Assembly: GCA_040755725.1 (NCBI GenBank)
Contig: JBFMAI010000031.1
Span: forward strand, 1-64,000
Direction of reading: 5' to 3'
DNA length: 64,000 nt
Origin: JBFMAI01 sp040755725
Lineage (GTDB): Bacteria; Planctomycetota; Phycisphaerae; UBA1845; Fen-1342
Below are positions 18,905 to 27,856 of the stretch, in pieces (the stretch's first letter is position 1; each line of letters begins with the position of its first letter). The notes under the pieces are model-generated. The model saw only the letters and a list, made by a program, of their open reading frames with translations, did not search any database and was not told where the DNA came from. The position numbers and the translations under genes are program-made.

Positions 18905-20416
18905 ATGGGACTATGGTCCGCGGCGACGTGGGTGGCGCTGGTGGCGTGTGCCCTGCCGGCGGCGGCCGCGGCGGGCGAGCCGCTCGACCTGGTCCCGCGT
19001 GACGCGCTGGCGTGCTGGGTCGGCCGCCCGCTGCCGGACCTGCCTCCGCTGACGTCGCAACCCGCGACCTGGCAGACGCTGCTGGAAGTCGGCACGCGGC
19101 TGGCGGGTCGGCCGCTCGACCACGAGGCCCAGCTTGGCCTGCGCGCGGCCGAAATGTTCGCGCTGATGATCCGCCGGTCCCACGCCATCGCGCTCATCGA
19201 CGCCACCGCCAAGCCGACGCGGACCGATCCGGCCGCGCGCCGCGTGGACCGGCTGCGCATCGCGGTGGTTGTTCGTGCGAGAGAAGGGTCAGCGGACAAC
19301 GGCGGTAGCAACAACGACCGCGCCGCCTTTGAGCCGTTCCTGCAAATCATCCAGAAGGCCGTGAACGAGCAGACCAACAGCGGCGCCGCAACGTTGGAGA
19401 CCCGGCGGGCGGAATCCTGGACCTACCAGGAACTGCGCGACCGTCGGCTGCCGGAGTGGGCCGCGATCGCCTGGGGGCAGATCGACGGCTATTTCGTTCT
19501 GACCATCGGGCCCGACGTCTGGCCGGCCGTCGCCGCCGTCGCCGCCGGCCAGGCCCCCGCCCTCAGCGGCGACCCCTGGTACGCAGCGGCCCGCGAGCCG
19601 CGCCGACGAACCGCGTTGATCGAGATTTTGGTGGCGGTCCAGGCCGTCCGCGCGCGACTGGACCCGTTCCTGGACGGGCGGGCCGGCCTGTTCCTCGACG
19701 TCTGGAACCTGGGCCACTTCGAGCAGGCCCATTGGGCGCTGGGGCTCGACGGCCGCGCGCTGTACTGCCTCGGCCAGTTCCGCCACGGCGACACGACGGA
19801 GCGGCGACTCTATGCCGACCCCGATTACCGTGACCCGCGGATCCTGGCCGCGATTCCGCCGCGGGCACGCTACGCCGTGTTCGACGTGCCGGCGGGGCGG
19901 TTCCTGCCGCAATTCTTCCGGGCGCTCCTCGTGCTTCAGGGGCCCAAGGCGCGGGCGAACATCGAGCGGCTGTGGGCGGAGATTCAGGCCCAGCACGGGT
20001 TCGACGTGGACCGCGATTTCCTGCCGCACCTGGGCCGCCGCGTCATCCTGCACAACGATCCGCCGCACCCGCTGCGGCTGCCGCTGGCGGTGACGACGCT
20101 GATCGAGATTCGGCAGGAGCCCCAGGCGGTGCGCAAGACGGTGGACGCGTTTTGCCAAGCGTGGAAGGACGCGCTGGACGCGACCGCCGCCCGCTCGGGC
20201 CATCCGCCGCCGTTGCGGCTGGAACGCGACGCGGACGGGGTGTGGTATGTGCGGTTCGCGCTGCCCGGTCCGGGGTGGCTGGGTTTGGCCGGGCCGGCGT
20301 GGACGGTGACGCCACGGTACCTCGTCATGAGCTGGTCGCCGATGGCGCTGCGGGAGTACCTGGACAATGTGGGCGATGGGGTTCGCGGCCCGGCGGCCGG
20401 GCCGCGGGACCCGTGA
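18905..20416 (+). CDS. Hypothetical secreted protein, DUF3352-like
   Basis: A 503-residue protein starting MGLWSAATWVALVACALP, a signal peptide, at ATG 18905; the open frame extends further upstream only through repeat DNA. The mature protein begins DLVPRDALACWVGRPLPDL and contains alternating beta strands and helices, with segments such as TTLIEIRQEPQAVRKTVDAF. The style matches large planctomycete exported proteins sometimes annotated DUF3352, and a longer protein of the same kind lies at 23378-25339. No catalytic motif is visible. The upstream ribosome-binding site is weak, so the exact start is uncertain. Confidence 0.65.
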   Translation: MGLWSAATWVALVACALPAAAAAGEPLDLVPRDALACWVGRPLPDLPPLTSQPATWQTLLEVGTRLAGRPLDHEAQLGLRAAEMFALMIRRSHAIALIDATAKPTRTDPAARRVDRLRIAVVVRAREGSADNGGSNNDRAAFEPFLQIIQKAVNEQTNSGAATLETRRAESWTYQELRDRRLPEWAAIAWGQIDGYFVLTIGPDVWPAVAAVAAGQAPALSGDPWYAAAREPRRRTALIEILVAVQAVRARLDPFLDGRAGLFLDVWNLGHFEQAHWALGLDGRALYCLGQFRHGDTTERRLYADPDYRDPRILAAIPPRARYAVFDVPAGRFLPQFFRALLVLQGPKARANIERLWAEIQAQHGFDVDRDFLPHLGRRVILHNDPPHPLRLPLAVTTLIEIRQEPQAVRKTVDAFCQAWKDALDATAARSGHPPPLRLERDADGVWYVRFALPGPGWLGLAGPAWTVTPRYLVMSWSPMALREYLDNVGDGVRGPAAGPRDP

Positions 20417-20441
20417 TCCGGGGCCAGGCAACCGCCGGTAC

Positions 20442-20498
20442 GCAGCGGCTCGCCACAGCGAGTCGCCTTTGGCGACGGGGCTCCGTGCCGGCCGTGGG
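20442..20498 (+). repeat. Family A palindromic repeat, copy 2
   Basis: Near-identical to 5835-5891, beginning GCAGCGGCTCGCCACAGCGA, with the same two hairpins. Confidence 0.85.
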
Positions 20499-20663
20499 GT
20501 TGACGAACGAGTCTATGCGCCGGCGCGGGGTCCGCGAAGCACGTCGCCCCTTCGACCCGAACCGCGCCCCAATGCGTCGATGAAGCGCAGAGTGGGTCGC
20601 CTTGACCACACGGCCCCCGTGCCACTGCGGTCAGTCGATGGCGTCGGACCCGCTTCCTGGGGA

Positions 20664-20691
20664 CCACTGCTCACGAGCAGTGGCACACCGC
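20664..20691 (+). repeat. Family C hairpin repeat, copy 1
   Basis: CCACTGCTC-AC-GAGCAGTGG is a perfect 9-bp stem with a 2-nt loop, followed by CACACC. A diverged inverted copy lies at 22192-22224. It sits 35 bp beyond the end of murA and could also help terminate transcription there. Confidence 0.6.
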
Positions 20692-20725
20692 CAGGGTCAC
20701 CGGAAGCTGTCGCCGTCCGGACGGC

Positions 20726-22006
20726 CTAGGCTTCCTCGCCTTCCTTGCGTTGCAGGTCGGCGCCGACGCTGCGGAGCTTCTCGTCCAGCCGGTCGTAGCC
20801 GCGCATCAGGTGGTAGACGCGATTGACCTTGGTGACGCCGCGGGCGGACAGGCCGGCCAGCACCAGGGCCGCAGAGGCCCGCAGGTCGGAGGCCATGACC
20901 GGGGCCCCGATCAGCCGCTTCACGCCCTCGACGATGACCGTTGGCCCCTCCTTGCGCAGGCGCGCGCCCATCCGGTTCAGCTCGGCAACGTGCATGAACC
21001 GGTCGGGGAAGATCTTCTCAGTGATGATGCTGTTGCCGTCGGCCAGGCACAGCAGCGCCATGAGCTGCGCCTGAAGGTCGGTCGGAAAGCCCGGGAACGG
21101 CTGCGTCGTGACATCGACGGGTTCCAGCCGGCGGGCCGAGGAGACCGTCACGCCCCGATCGCTCTTCTCGACGTTCACGCCGATCGCCGTCAGCCGGTCC
21201 ACGAACGCCATCAGGTGGTCGAGCCGGCAGTTCTCAAGGGTGAGCTCGCCGTTGGTGATGGCGGCGGCGACCATGAGCGTGCCGGCCTCAATGCGGTCCG
21301 GGATGATGCGGTGCTCGGCGCCGTGCAGCTCGGCGACGCCCTCGACGACGATCCGCGGCGTGCCCTGCCCGGTGATCGACGCGCCGCACTTGTTGAGGAA
21401 CGCGGCCAGATCGACGACCTCCGGCTCGCACGCCGCCATCTCGATGACCGTGACGCCCTCGGCCAGCACGGCGGCCATCATGGCGTTGGCGGTCCCCAGC
21501 ACGGTCGAGCCGAACGGGCCGCCGAGGAACATCTCCGTCCCGCGCAGGCGTTTGGCCTTGGCGCAGATGTCGCCGTTGACGAGCTCGACGTCGGCGCCGA
21601 GCTGCCGGATGGCGCGGATGTGCAGGTCCACCGGCCGGTCACCAATGGCGCAGCCGCCGGGCATGGCGACCTGGGCCTTGCGGCGTTTGGCCAGGAGGGG
21701 GCCGAGGACACAGATGGAGGCGCGCATCTTGCGGACGATGTCGTACTCGGCCTTGCAGTTCATCTCGTCGCGGGCGACGAGCTTGAGGCTGTTCTCACCG
21801 ACCCAGGCCGTGTCGACGCCGAGCTTGTTCAGCAATTCGATCAGCGACGCCACGTCGGCGACGCGCGGGATGTCGTGCAGGGTGACTTCGCCTTCGCACA
21901 GGATGGACGCGGCCATGATGGGCAGGGCGGCGTTCTTGGCGCCGCTGACGCGGAGTGTGCCCTTCAGCCGCGGGCCGCCGTTGATTTCGAAGTAGGGTAG
22001 ACCCAA
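20726..22006 (-). CDS. murA: UDP-N-acetylglucosamine 1-carboxyvinyltransferase
   Basis: First committed step of peptidoglycan synthesis: transfers enolpyruvate from PEP to UDP-GlcNAc in the cytosol. The 426-residue protein has the expected landmarks: ISGAKNAALP-type start (RVSGAKNAALPIMAA, about 19-34), catalytic loop MPGGCAIGDRPVD with Cys119 (the fosfomycin target), PDRIEAGT, and the C-terminal DLRASAALVLAGL. The start is TTG at 22006, with AAGGAGG 5-6 bp upstream and the expected sequence GLPYFEINGG directly after; the open frame extends far upstream only through repeats. Inverted copies of repeats A and C flank the gene. Confidence 0.95.
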   Translation of the reverse strand: MGLPYFEINGGPRLKGTLRVSGAKNAALPIMAASILCEGEVTLHDIPRVADVASLIELLNKLGVDTAWVGENSLKLVARDEMNCKAEYDIVRKMRASICVLGPLLAKRRKAQVAMPGGCAIGDRPVDLHIRAIRQLGADVELVNGDICAKAKRLRGTEMFLGGPFGSTVLGTANAMMAAVLAEGVTVIEMAACEPEVVDLAAFLNKCGASITGQGTPRIVVEGVAELHGAEHRIIPDRIEAGTLMVAAAITNGELTLENCRLDHLMAFVDRLTAIGVNVEKSDRGVTVSSARRLEPVDVTTQPFPGFPTDLQAQLMALLCLADGNSIITEKIFPDRFMHVAELNRMGARLRKEGPTVIVEGVKRLIGAPVMASDLRASAALVLAGLSARGVTKVNRVYHLMRGYDRLDEKLRSVGADLQRKEGEEA

Positions 22007-22091
22007 AGGTGCCTCCTTGCCGGTGCGTTGCCAACATGGGACAGCCGCCCTCGGCTGTCCGGCCGCGGCCTGACGGTCGTGGTACGGACCG

Positions 22092-22145
22092 ACGGCCGGT
22101 GCGGAGCCCGGTCGCCAAAGGCGACTCGCTGTGGCGAGCCGCTGC
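22092..22145 (-). repeat. Family A palindromic repeat, copy 3 (inverted)
   Basis: The reverse complement begins GCAGCGGCTCGCCACAGCGA and matches copies 1 and 2 over about 54 bp with few differences. Confidence 0.85.
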
Positions 22146-22191
22146 ACCGGCGGGACGCCTGCACCCGCGACCGGCGGGGCGCCCGCACTCC

Positions 22192-22224
22192 CCATGCGGG
22201 TGTGCCACCGCTCATAAGCAGTGC
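22192..22224 (-). repeat. Family C repeat, copy 2 (inverted, diverged)
   Basis: On the minus strand this reads GCACTGCTTATGAGCGGTGG then CACACC, matching 20664-20691 with several changes, some of which break the perfect stem. Confidence 0.5.
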
Positions 22225-22248
22225 TCTTCGCCGGCGACCCGCCGGCCG

Positions 22249-23160
22249 TCACACGGCACGCCGAGCGTGAACCACGCGCTCGTGCCCGCCGCCATCTCGA
22301 TAAGTCACGATATCCCCCCACGGCCCGTTCGCCAACAGGGCGCGCACCGCCGGCGCCTGGTCAAAGGCGACTTCGAGCAGCAGATGCCCACCGGGCCGCA
22401 CATGGGCCGCGGCCCCTTCCACCAGCGGCCGGATCACCGCCAGCCCGTCCGGACCGGCGAACAACGCCGCCGCCGGTTCATACTTCCGCACGGACGCCTC
22501 CACGGGGGCGCCTTCGGTCGCCACGTAGGGCGGATTCGAGACCACGATGTCGAAGGTCGTCGCGGCAGCGGCAGGCGAAGTCGATTTCGAATCGGACCAC
22601 GGGGCAAACAGGTCGCCGCAACGGAACTCGATGCGCTCACCCACGCCCAGGCGCTTGGCGTTGCGACGGGCCACGGCGAGGGCGTTTTCGGAGATGTCGC
22701 TGGCCAACACGCGGCTCTCGGGCAGGTGCCGCGCCAAGCTGACGGCGATGCAACCCGATCCGGTGCCGAGGTCGAGAATCTCGCACAGCCGACCGCCGGA
22801 CTTGCGCGCCAGGTCGACGGTCCGCTCGACCAGGATCTCGGTCTCCGGTCGGGGAATCAGGACGTCCGGCGTGACCTCAAACGGCAGCGCGAAAAACTCT
22901 TTCGTCCCAGTCAGGTAAGCGATGGGGTGTCCGGCGGCGGCGTGACGAACCAAATCGCGGAAGCGGTCCCGGACGTCGGCCGAGGGCACGTCCTCGAAGC
23001 GCGTGTACAGGTGAATCCGCTGGCACTGCATCGCGTGCGCAAGCAGCAACTCGGCACACAGGCGGGGCGACTCGATCCCGTGTTGCTCCAGGTGCGACCG
23101 CGTCCAGGTCAGCAAACGGGCGACGGTCCAAGGCGTGGCGTCCGTCCCGGCGGCGTTCAT
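22249..23160 (-). CDS. prmC: Release factor N5-glutamine methyltransferase
   Basis: Methylates the Gln of the GGQ motif of RF1 and RF2, using S-adenosylmethionine. The 303-residue protein has the helical N-terminal substrate domain (1-85), PIAYLTGTKEFF, the SAM-binding ILDLGTGSGCIAVSLA (about 125-140) and the catalytic SNPPYV (about 203-208). The ATG at 23160 is the first start giving the family's normal length; only a weak GGGGC precedes it. The gene is divergent from the secreted-protein gene at 23378 and co-directional with murA, 242 bp away. prfA, its frequent neighbour, is absent. Confidence 0.93.
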   Translation of the reverse strand: MNAAGTDATPWTVARLLTWTRSHLEQHGIESPRLCAELLLAHAMQCQRIHLYTRFEDVPSADVRDRFRDLVRHAAAGHPIAYLTGTKEFFALPFEVTPDVLIPRPETEILVERTVDLARKSGGRLCEILDLGTGSGCIAVSLARHLPESRVLASDISENALAVARRNAKRLGVGERIEFRCGDLFAPWSDSKSTSPAAAATTFDIVVSNPPYVATEGAPVEASVRKYEPAAALFAGPDGLAVIRPLVEGAAAHVRPGGHLLLEVAFDQAPAVRALLANGPWGDIVTYRDGGGHERVVHARRAV

Positions 23161-23377
23161 GCCCCGAATATAGCCGCCGGGGGGCACGCGAACGAGCCGC
23201 CCGGCGCGTGTCGGAAAGCGTGCGAACTGGTCGGTTGCTGTGGCGGGCGGGTTTCGCAGGGGACCCGATGCGATAGGATACGGGGCGTTCAGGAACTCCG
23301 GGGCGGCGGTGCGCGCCGCCCGCCGGGGTCCGTTGCGGCACCGCGCACTCGGGCCGAAACCGAAGGAGAGTTGACGG

Positions 23378-25339
23378 ATGACACGCACAGCCGACCGGTG
23401 GATGAGGAGTTGGGTGGTACTGGGGATGCTCGCCGCCACGGGGTTCGCCTGGGCCGGCGGGATTGCGGACTTTCAGCTCGCGCGGGCGATTCCGGCGGAC
23501 GCCATGCTGGTCGTCCATTACCGCGACCATGCGGGTTTGAGCTTCCTCAACACGCAGTTTGAGCGCGTCTGGGAAGCCGTCCAAAAGCAGGGCTTTGACC
23601 GCGATCTCAAGCGCTTCATCAAAGGGCTGATCCAGGAGCAGGGCGGCGACGCCGCGGCGTTTGACGAGCAGTGGCAGAAGGTGGCCGACCCGGCCGCCAC
23701 CGTGCAGTGGTCCACGCTGGCCGACCGCGAGTTCGCGTTCGCGCTGAAGCTCGCGTTTCCCAGCGGGGGGGAGTTCCTGCTGCTGTTCATGCCGCCGGCC
23801 GACCGCGTGGACAAGGACTTCGCGGGTCTGACGGCCACGCTCAAGGCCATCCTGTCGTTTGTGCCGGAGGGGCAGTTGCAGCTCACGAGCGAGGGCGAAG
23901 GCGAGAGCGTGCTACACCGCGTGTCGATCCCCGGCTCGCCGGTGCCCTTCGCCCTGACGCTGGCGCGGCACAAGGACGTGGTGCTGTTCGGCATCGGCTC
24001 GGTGCTCGTGGAGCAGTCGCTGGCCCTGCTGCGCGGCGACAGTGACGCGGGCACGGCGACGCTGGCGTCGACGGAGCGCTTCCGGCAGGCGTTCCAGCGG
24101 CTGCCTGCCCCCACCGATGAACTCGCTTTTGTGGACCTGGCCAAGATCATGGCCCAGAGCCGGCAGTTCGCCACGATGGTGCAGGCGATGGCCGCGCCGC
24201 CGACCACGGAGCCGGCGGAAGCCGGTCCGTCCCCCGTGGGCTTCCTGGTCCCGCTGGTCGATTCGTTCGACCTGTGGGAAACGATCGCCAGCGTGGCGAC
24301 CACCGACGGGCTGAAGACAACGGGCGAGACGGCGGCGGTGTTGCGTGAGGACGCCAAGAGCCGGCCGTTGCACAAGGCGTTCTACGGCAACGCCCCGGTC
24401 TCCAGCCCGCTCAAGTATGTGCCGAAAGAGGCCACGGGCGTCGGCGTGGGCAGCGGCGTGGACTTCCGGGCGCTGTACCGCGCGATCGTCGAGTTTGTTG
24501 AGAAGCACGTGCCGCAGGGCCAGGAGCTCCTGGCCCAGTGGGCCGAGACCCAGAAGAAGATCGAGCTCGACGTCGAGAAGGATGTGCTGTCGTGGCTCGG
24601 CGGCGGCTACGTCTCCTTCACCGCCCCGGGCGCGACCGCCTACACGCAGGAGTGGGTGCTGGTCCTCGGTGTCCGGGACGAGCCGAAGGCCAACGAACTG
24701 CTGAATCGCGCTTACGCGCAGCTCAACGAAGCCCTGGCCCAGCAGAACGGCGGCGTGGAAGACGCGCAGCTCGAGCAGGCCCCCGGCTTCAAGCGGATCA
24801 TCCTGCCCGCGTTCTTCGCCATGCTGCCCGGTCTCGGTCGGCCGGTCGTCGGCGTCAAGGACGGCCACTTGTTCCTGGGCAACAGCCCGGAACTGGTCGT
24901 CAAGGCGCTCCAGACGGGCGCGGGCCAGCACGAGGACTTCACCAAGAACGAGCGCTTCCAGAAGGAAGGACTGCCGCTGGGGGCCGACGTGACGGAGTTC
25001 GCCTTCCAGGACCTCTCCAAGTTGGGTGAGGAGCTCAGTCAGATGTTTGCGATGGTGGGCGTCGTCCAGATGATGATGCCCCCCGAGGCGACCAAGAACC
25101 CCGCCGTCCTCACGGTGCTGAGCGTCCTCAACAAGGTCGGCCGCGTGGTGCGAACGTTGGACTTCTACCGTTCGACGTGCTCCGTGACGACCTTTGACGG
25201 CAAGGTGAACCTCACGCGGAAGATCACAAACTACGAGGAACCGCCCAAGCCGGCCGCCGAGCCGACGCCGCCTGCCGAGACGGAAGCGAAGCCCGCCGCC
25301 ACGCCGGCCGACGAATCCGCCAAGCCGAACGGCCGTTAG
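23378..25339 (+). CDS. Large hypothetical secreted protein, DUF3352-like
   Basis: A 653-residue protein with GAAGGAG 9 bp before the ATG and a signal peptide at about 8-27 (WVVLGMLAATGFAWAGG). The mature part starts DFQLARAIPADAMLVVHYRD and has repeated alpha/beta modules with sections such as EWVLVLGVRDEPKANELLNR and HLFLGNSPELVVKAL. The tail from residue 615 is Pro/Ala/Glu-rich and probably disordered. It resembles the protein at 18905-20416 in layout. Function is unknown; no membrane anchor other than the signal is seen. Confidence 0.75.
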   Translation: MTRTADRWMRSWVVLGMLAATGFAWAGGIADFQLARAIPADAMLVVHYRDHAGLSFLNTQFERVWEAVQKQGFDRDLKRFIKGLIQEQGGDAAAFDEQWQKVADPAATVQWSTLADREFAFALKLAFPSGGEFLLLFMPPADRVDKDFAGLTATLKAILSFVPEGQLQLTSEGEGESVLHRVSIPGSPVPFALTLARHKDVVLFGIGSVLVEQSLALLRGDSDAGTATLASTERFRQAFQRLPAPTDELAFVDLAKIMAQSRQFATMVQAMAAPPTTEPAEAGPSPVGFLVPLVDSFDLWETIASVATTDGLKTTGETAAVLREDAKSRPLHKAFYGNAPVSSPLKYVPKEATGVGVGSGVDFRALYRAIVEFVEKHVPQGQELLAQWAETQKKIELDVEKDVLSWLGGGYVSFTAPGATAYTQEWVLVLGVRDEPKANELLNRAYAQLNEALAQQNGGVEDAQLEQAPGFKRIILPAFFAMLPGLGRPVVGVKDGHLFLGNSPELVVKALQTGAGQHEDFTKNERFQKEGLPLGADVTEFAFQDLSKLGEELSQMFAMVGVVQMMMPPEATKNPAVLTVLSVLNKVGRVVRTLDFYRSTCSVTTFDGKVNLTRKITNYEEPPKPAAEPTPPAETEAKPAATPADESAKPNGR

Positions 25340-25440
25340 GCGGCGTTCGCTCGGAAGACCCGGTCGCCGGCCCCGCTGCGCCGGGGTCGGCGACCCAGCC
25401 GGTCAGCCCACGCAGTCCGGTCAGGTCGAAAGGGTGCCGG

Positions 25441-26037
25441 ATGAGCACTCCCGGTGGCAGGTCTCCCCTGGATCAGGGGCGACCCGCGAAATGCACGGTC
25501 GATCCCCTGCCCGACGCCTGCCGCACCGGCGGCGTCAGCCGCACCCGCGCGCTCATCGACAACCTGCCGTACATCATCATGATCCTCTGCGGGGCCGCTT
25601 TGTGCCTGGCCGGGCCGGGTGGGCCGGCCTGGCGCTGGGCTTCCGCCATTGTCTACGCGGTGTACGGCGTCGTCGGGGCGCTCTGGATCATGTTCTTCGT
25701 GTGCCCGTATTGCCACTTCTATGACACGCGGCTGTGTCCGTGCGGCTACGGGCGAATCGCGGCCAGGCTGCGCCCGCGTCAGGAAACGGGTCAGTTCGCC
25801 CGCCAGTTTCGGCGGCACATCCCCGTCATCGTGCCATTGTGGTTCCTGCCACTGGTCGCGGCCGGGGTCGGCCTCGTCCGCGAGTTCACTTGGTTCCTGC
25901 TAGGCTTGGCGATCGTGTTCGCGGTCAACTCGTTCCTGGTGCTGCCGCTCGTTTCGCGCAAGTACGGTTGCAAGACGTGCCCGCAGAAGGACGGCTGCCC
26001 GTGGATGGGGCCGTCCGCGGCCACGCCGACCACGTGA
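25441..26037 (+). CDS. Membrane protein with two conserved cysteine clusters
   Basis: A 198-residue protein with about four transmembrane segments (near 45-60, 65-85, 125-145 and 148-168). Between segments 2 and 3 lies CPYCHFYDTRLCPCGYG, and after segment 4 comes YGCKTCPQKDGCPWMG, so both clusters fall on the same side of the membrane and together supply eight cysteines. That could bind zinc or an Fe-S cluster. I believe similar proteins occur in other bacteria, but I know of no assigned role. An AAAGGG precedes the ATG. It follows the secreted-protein gene by about 100 bp. Confidence 0.7.
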   Translation: MSTPGGRSPLDQGRPAKCTVDPLPDACRTGGVSRTRALIDNLPYIIMILCGAALCLAGPGGPAWRWASAIVYAVYGVVGALWIMFFVCPYCHFYDTRLCPCGYGRIAARLRPRQETGQFARQFRRHIPVIVPLWFLPLVAAGVGLVREFTWFLLGLAIVFAVNSFLVLPLVSRKYGCKTCPQKDGCPWMGPSAATPTT

Positions 26038-26126
26038 ACGCTCCAGCGGTGTTTCGTCGTCGTCATCGCGCCTCCTTCGCCACGGCAGTATGCAATTGTC
26101 GGGCCGAGCCTGGGGGGCTATGATGC

Positions 26127-26263
26127 GCAGTGCTGGGGGCGGTCCGCCGCGGCGGGCATGAGATCCGGGCGCGATCGGCCTGGAGACCCTTTGAACCTGA
26201 TCAGCGTCGGGAGAGCACCGGCCGGCGGCCGGCCGGCGGCTCTCGGCTGCGTAGGGAAGCAGA
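26127..26263 (+). promoter_or_regulatory. TPP riboswitch (THI element)
   Basis: The thi-box signatures appear in order: ATGAGA (26158-26163) for the usual CTGAGA, GACCCTTTGAACCTGATC (26184-26201), and GCGTAGGGAAGCAG (26249-26262). Binding of thiamine pyrophosphate would reduce expression of the thiC gene whose GTG lies about 120 nt downstream. Between CCTGATC and GCGTAGGGA, where the P4/P5 arm is normally short, there is an extended GC-rich hairpin closed by GAGAGC/GCTCTC. Confidence 0.93.
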
Positions 26264-26383
26264 TCGCCTGCCCCGCTCCGGCCTTTCGCTCCCGTCGCCC
26301 AGACGAGTCGGCCGCCAACCGGATGAGCCCGAACGGTCGTGGGCAGGTATCCGGCTACGCCACCGTGTCCAAGGAGCACTCCC

Positions 26384-27856
26384 GTGACGCAACTTCAAGC
26401 CGCCCGCAAGGGAATTACCACGCCGGAGATGCGGCGCGTCGCCGCGCGCGAGGCCGCGTCGGCCCAGTTCATTCGGGAACAGGTGGCGGCGGGGCGGCTG
26501 GTGATCCCGGCCAACCGGCGGCACTTGGCCGGCAGCGGCGGACAGGCCCCAACGGCCGAGACCCCGTCGTGCGCCGCCTGTGAATCCGGTCTCCACGGCG
26601 ACGGCGCGCCGACGCCGGCACTGTGGGTGAATCAGACGGTGGAGCAGCGGCGCGCGTGGCTGGACAATCCCGAATACTGCCGCGGGGAGCGGGCCCCGAA
26701 GCGCCTGGACCCGATGGGCGTCGGCCGCGCCGTCACGACCAAGATCAACGCCAACCTCGGCGCGTCACCGCTGGCTAGCGACCAGCGCGGCGAGCTCGAC
26801 AAGCTGCGCACGGCGTTGCTGTACGGCGCCGACACGGTCATGGACCTGTCTACCGGCGGCGACCTGGACGCTTGTCGGCAGGCGATGATCGACCACAGCC
26901 CCGTCCCCGTCGGCACGGTCCCCATCTACAGCATGATCGTCGGCCGCGTGATCGAGGACCTTGACCGCCGCACGATCCTGGCGGAGATCGAGCACCAGGC
27001 GCAGCAAGGCGTCGATTTCTTCACGATCCACGCCGGCATTCTCCGCGAGCACCTGCCGCTGATTCGGCGGCGCCGGCAGGGGCTGGTGAGTCGCGGCGGC
27101 TCGCTGCTGGCGAAGTGGATGCGGTATCACGAGCGCCAGAACCCGATGTACGAGCTGTTCGACGAGATCAGCGCCATCATGCGGGAATACGACGTGACGT
27201 ATTCGCTGGGCGACGGCGTGCGGCCGGGCTGTTTGGCGGACGCGTCCGACCCGGCCCAACTCGCCGAACTGCACGTGCTGGGCGAGTTGGTGCAACGGGC
27301 CCGTGGGGCGGGCGTGCAGGTCATGGTCGAGGGCCCCGGGCACATCCCGCTCAACGAGGTCGCATTCAACATGGAGACACAGCGGCGCGTCTGCGACGAC
27401 GCCCCGTTCTACGTCCTGGGGCCGGTCGTCACCGACGTGTTTCCCGGCTACGATCACATCACCAGCGCGATCGGCGCGACCGAGGCCGCCCGGGCCGGCG
27501 CCGCGATGCTGTGCTACGTCACGCCGACGGAGCACCTCGGACTGCCCGGGTCGGACGACGTGCGGCTCGGCTGCGTCGCGTACAAGATTGCGGCCCACGC
27601 CGGCGACGTGGCCCGCGGCCTCGCCGGCGTCCGCCAGTGGGACGACGCGATGGCCGTCGCGCGGGCCCGGCTCGACTGGAACCGGCAGTTCGAGCTGGCG
27701 TTTGACAACGATCTCGCCCGGCGGCTGCGCGACGCGTCGCTGGCGGCGGACGCGGACTATTGTTCGATGTGCGGCCGCGAGTGGTGCAGCCAGCGCATCA
27801 GCCGGGAACTGACGGACGGCCCCCGCGCGGAGGACCGCTCCCATGTGGCAGGTTGA
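26384..27856 (+). CDS. thiC: Phosphomethylpyrimidine synthase ThiC
   Basis: Radical-SAM enzyme that converts aminoimidazole ribotide to the HMP-phosphate pyrimidine of thiamine. The 490-residue protein starts at GTG with AAGGAG upstream. It contains VGRAVTTKINANLGAS, GADTVMDLSTGGD, DFFTIHAG, SRGGSLLAKWM and GPGHIPLNE, and ends with the Fe-S site CSMCGREWC (Cys 460, 463, 468). Relative to many ThiC proteins the N-terminal extension is short. It lies under a TPP riboswitch and overlaps the next gene by 14 bp. No other thiamine gene is adjacent. Confidence 0.97.
   Translation: MTQLQAARKGITTPEMRRVAAREAASAQFIREQVAAGRLVIPANRRHLAGSGGQAPTAETPSCAACESGLHGDGAPTPALWVNQTVEQRRAWLDNPEYCRGERAPKRLDPMGVGRAVTTKINANLGASPLASDQRGELDKLRTALLYGADTVMDLSTGGDLDACRQAMIDHSPVPVGTVPIYSMIVGRVIEDLDRRTILAEIEHQAQQGVDFFTIHAGILREHLPLIRRRRQGLVSRGGSLLAKWMRYHERQNPMYELFDEISAIMREYDVTYSLGDGVRPGCLADASDPAQLAELHVLGELVQRARGAGVQVMVEGPGHIPLNEVAFNMETQRRVCDDAPFYVLGPVVTDVFPGYDHITSAIGATEAARAGAAMLCYVTPTEHLGLPGSDDVRLGCVAYKIAAHAGDVARGLAGVRQWDDAMAVARARLDWNRQFELAFDNDLARRLRDASLAADADYCSMCGREWCSQRISRELTDGPRAEDRSHVAG

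Larger units (their letters stand above)
20417..20725. other. Repeat-rich intergenic region between convergent genes
   Basis: About 310 bp that contain family A copy 2 (20442-20498) and a family C hairpin (20664-20691). No gene is supported. Confidence 0.6.
22007..22248. other. Repeat cluster between prmC and murA
   Basis: Holds a perfect hairpin GGACAGCCG-CCCT-CGGCTGTCC (22039-22060), family A copy 3 (22092-22145) and a diverged family C copy (22192-22224). No separate promoter for murA could be identified inside it. Confidence 0.6.
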
